Shown piece after piece: positions 63,504 to 64,000 of a stretch of DNA of 64,000 bases. How positions within the stretch are numbered: position 1 is the first letter of the stretch; each line of letters begins with the position of its first letter. The notes below the pieces were generated by a model, which searched no databases, was not told the DNA's origin, and saw only the letters and a list, made by a program, of their open reading frames with translations. This DNA is from VXPQ01 sp965116435 (GTDB taxonomy: Bacteria; Bacteroidota; Rhodothermia; Rhodothermales; VXPQ01): assembly GCA_965116435.1 (NCBI GenBank), contig OZ220686.1:248001-312000 (forward strand). The letters are read 5' to 3'. Both the position numbers and the translations under genes were made by a program.

Positions 63504-64000
63504 ATGCCGAATTTTTGGATATGCAGGATGGCGTGGAGGGACAGCCGGGGCAGTCGGCGGCAGCTGGCGCTCTTTTTGTCCTCCATGGTGGTCGGGGTGG
63601 CGGCGCTGGTGGCCATTTCGTCGTTCGGAAGCAACCTCAGGAAGGTTGTGGACCGCGAAGCGAAAACACTCTTGGCCGCGGACCTCATGCTGGAATCCGG
63701 GCGTCCGTTCAGCCCCGCCATGGAGGCCGCGATCGACTCCATCGGCGGGACGCAGGCCCGGCTCGTTTCGTTTCCTTCCATGGCCTGGTTTCCGGCGGGG
63801 CGGCAGTCGCGACTGATGACCGTGCGCGCCGTCGAAGGCCCATTTCCTTTCTACGGCCGCCTCGAAACCACGCCCGCCGACGCCACGGAGCGCTGGCTCG
63901 CCGACGGAGGCGCACTCGTGGACCGGGCGGTAATGAATCTTTTCGAGGTGCAGCCCGGAGACAGCGTCCGCATCGGGCGCTATTTCTATCCCGTAGCGGG
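63504..64000 (+). CDS. ybbP: FtsX-like ABC permease, YbbP type, 3' end outside the window
   Basis: Open from ATG 63504 to the window end, 165 codons visible. It begins with a cytoplasmic RMAWRDSRGSRRQLALF and a first membrane helix (LSSMVVGVAALVAISSF). A periplasmic part follows with LLAADLMLESGRP and FPFYGRLETTP, which match the style of YbbP-family permeases. Follows ybbA closely, so the two form an ABC unit. Confidence 0.88.
   Translation, partial: MPNFWICRMAWRDSRGSRRQLALFLSSMVVGVAALVAISSFGSNLRKVVDREAKTLLAADLMLESGRPFSPAMEAAIDSIGGTQARLVSFPSMAWFPAGRQSRLMTVRAVEGPFPFYGRLETTPADATERWLADGGALVDRAVMNLFEVQPGDSVRIGRYFYPVA

Overview
The window looks like chromosomal DNA of a GC-rich bacterium. Overlapping cas genes, few clear Shine-Dalgarno sites, a split NAD(P) transhydrogenase, TMEM220, DUF2461 and DUF1015 beside serC, and MerR/RecA/SerC sequence style suggest a Rhodothermia-like member of the Bacteroidota. 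That assignment is inference from gene style and content, not from a marker search.

Layout. 1-0.54 kb: end of tpiA. 0.7-16.5 kb: a type I-G (formerly I-U) CRISPR-Cas locus. On the minus strand run cas3, cas8/csb3, cas7/csb1 and cas5-6/csb2, overlapping by a few bases each. On the plus strand run a fused cas4-cas1, cas2, a leader and an array of 67 near-identical 36-nt repeats. The large-subunit gene cas8 is split by an IS481-type element whose 4-bp target duplication can be read; removing it restores one 297-codon frame. A PD-(D/E)XK-like protein lies just past the array. 17-23 kb: ordinary chromosome (DUF2569, CvpA, EamA exporter, MerR regulator, GntP permease, tRNA-Pro, Gfo/Idh oxidoreductase).

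23.1-30.4 kb: a second defence region. A very large type ISP restriction-modification gene carries two simple-sequence tracts, G12 in the nuclease part and 21 copies of an octanucleotide in the target-recognition part. Both are out of frame in this assembly, which is the signature of a doubly phase-variable gene. It is bracketed by two paralogous copies of a small acidic protein plus HEPN protein module (one HEPN copy truncated) and by direct repeats carrying a distinctive hairpin.

30.7-38 kb: secreted phospholipase-D-like nuclease, TatD, SpoIID-like protein, a TIM-barrel epimerase, TMEM220 and a secreted coiled-coil protein. 38-42.2 kb: Sua5, an AT-rich insert with a GIY-YIG-like protein and an abortive-infection protein, then dnaK. 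42.3-51.2 kb: pgsA, pyrE, cinA, recA, a hydrolase, a broken polyketide synthase start, an NCS2 permease fused to a histidine-kinase-type ATPase domain, and a membrane cytochrome. 51.3-64 kb: amt, tRNA-fMet, DUF2461, TonB, a membrane protein, DUF1015, serC, pntAA-pntAB-pntB, and a tesA-like/ybbA/ybbP cluster running off the end.

Two dispersed repeat families tie the window together. One is a roughly 260-bp element with terminal inverted repeats (five copies, mostly directly after stop codons). The other is a family of AT-rich hairpins with TTAGGCG-type arms (five copies, three of them in the restriction region). Homopolymeric G tracts also occur upstream of cas3 and upstream of a secreted protein gene.
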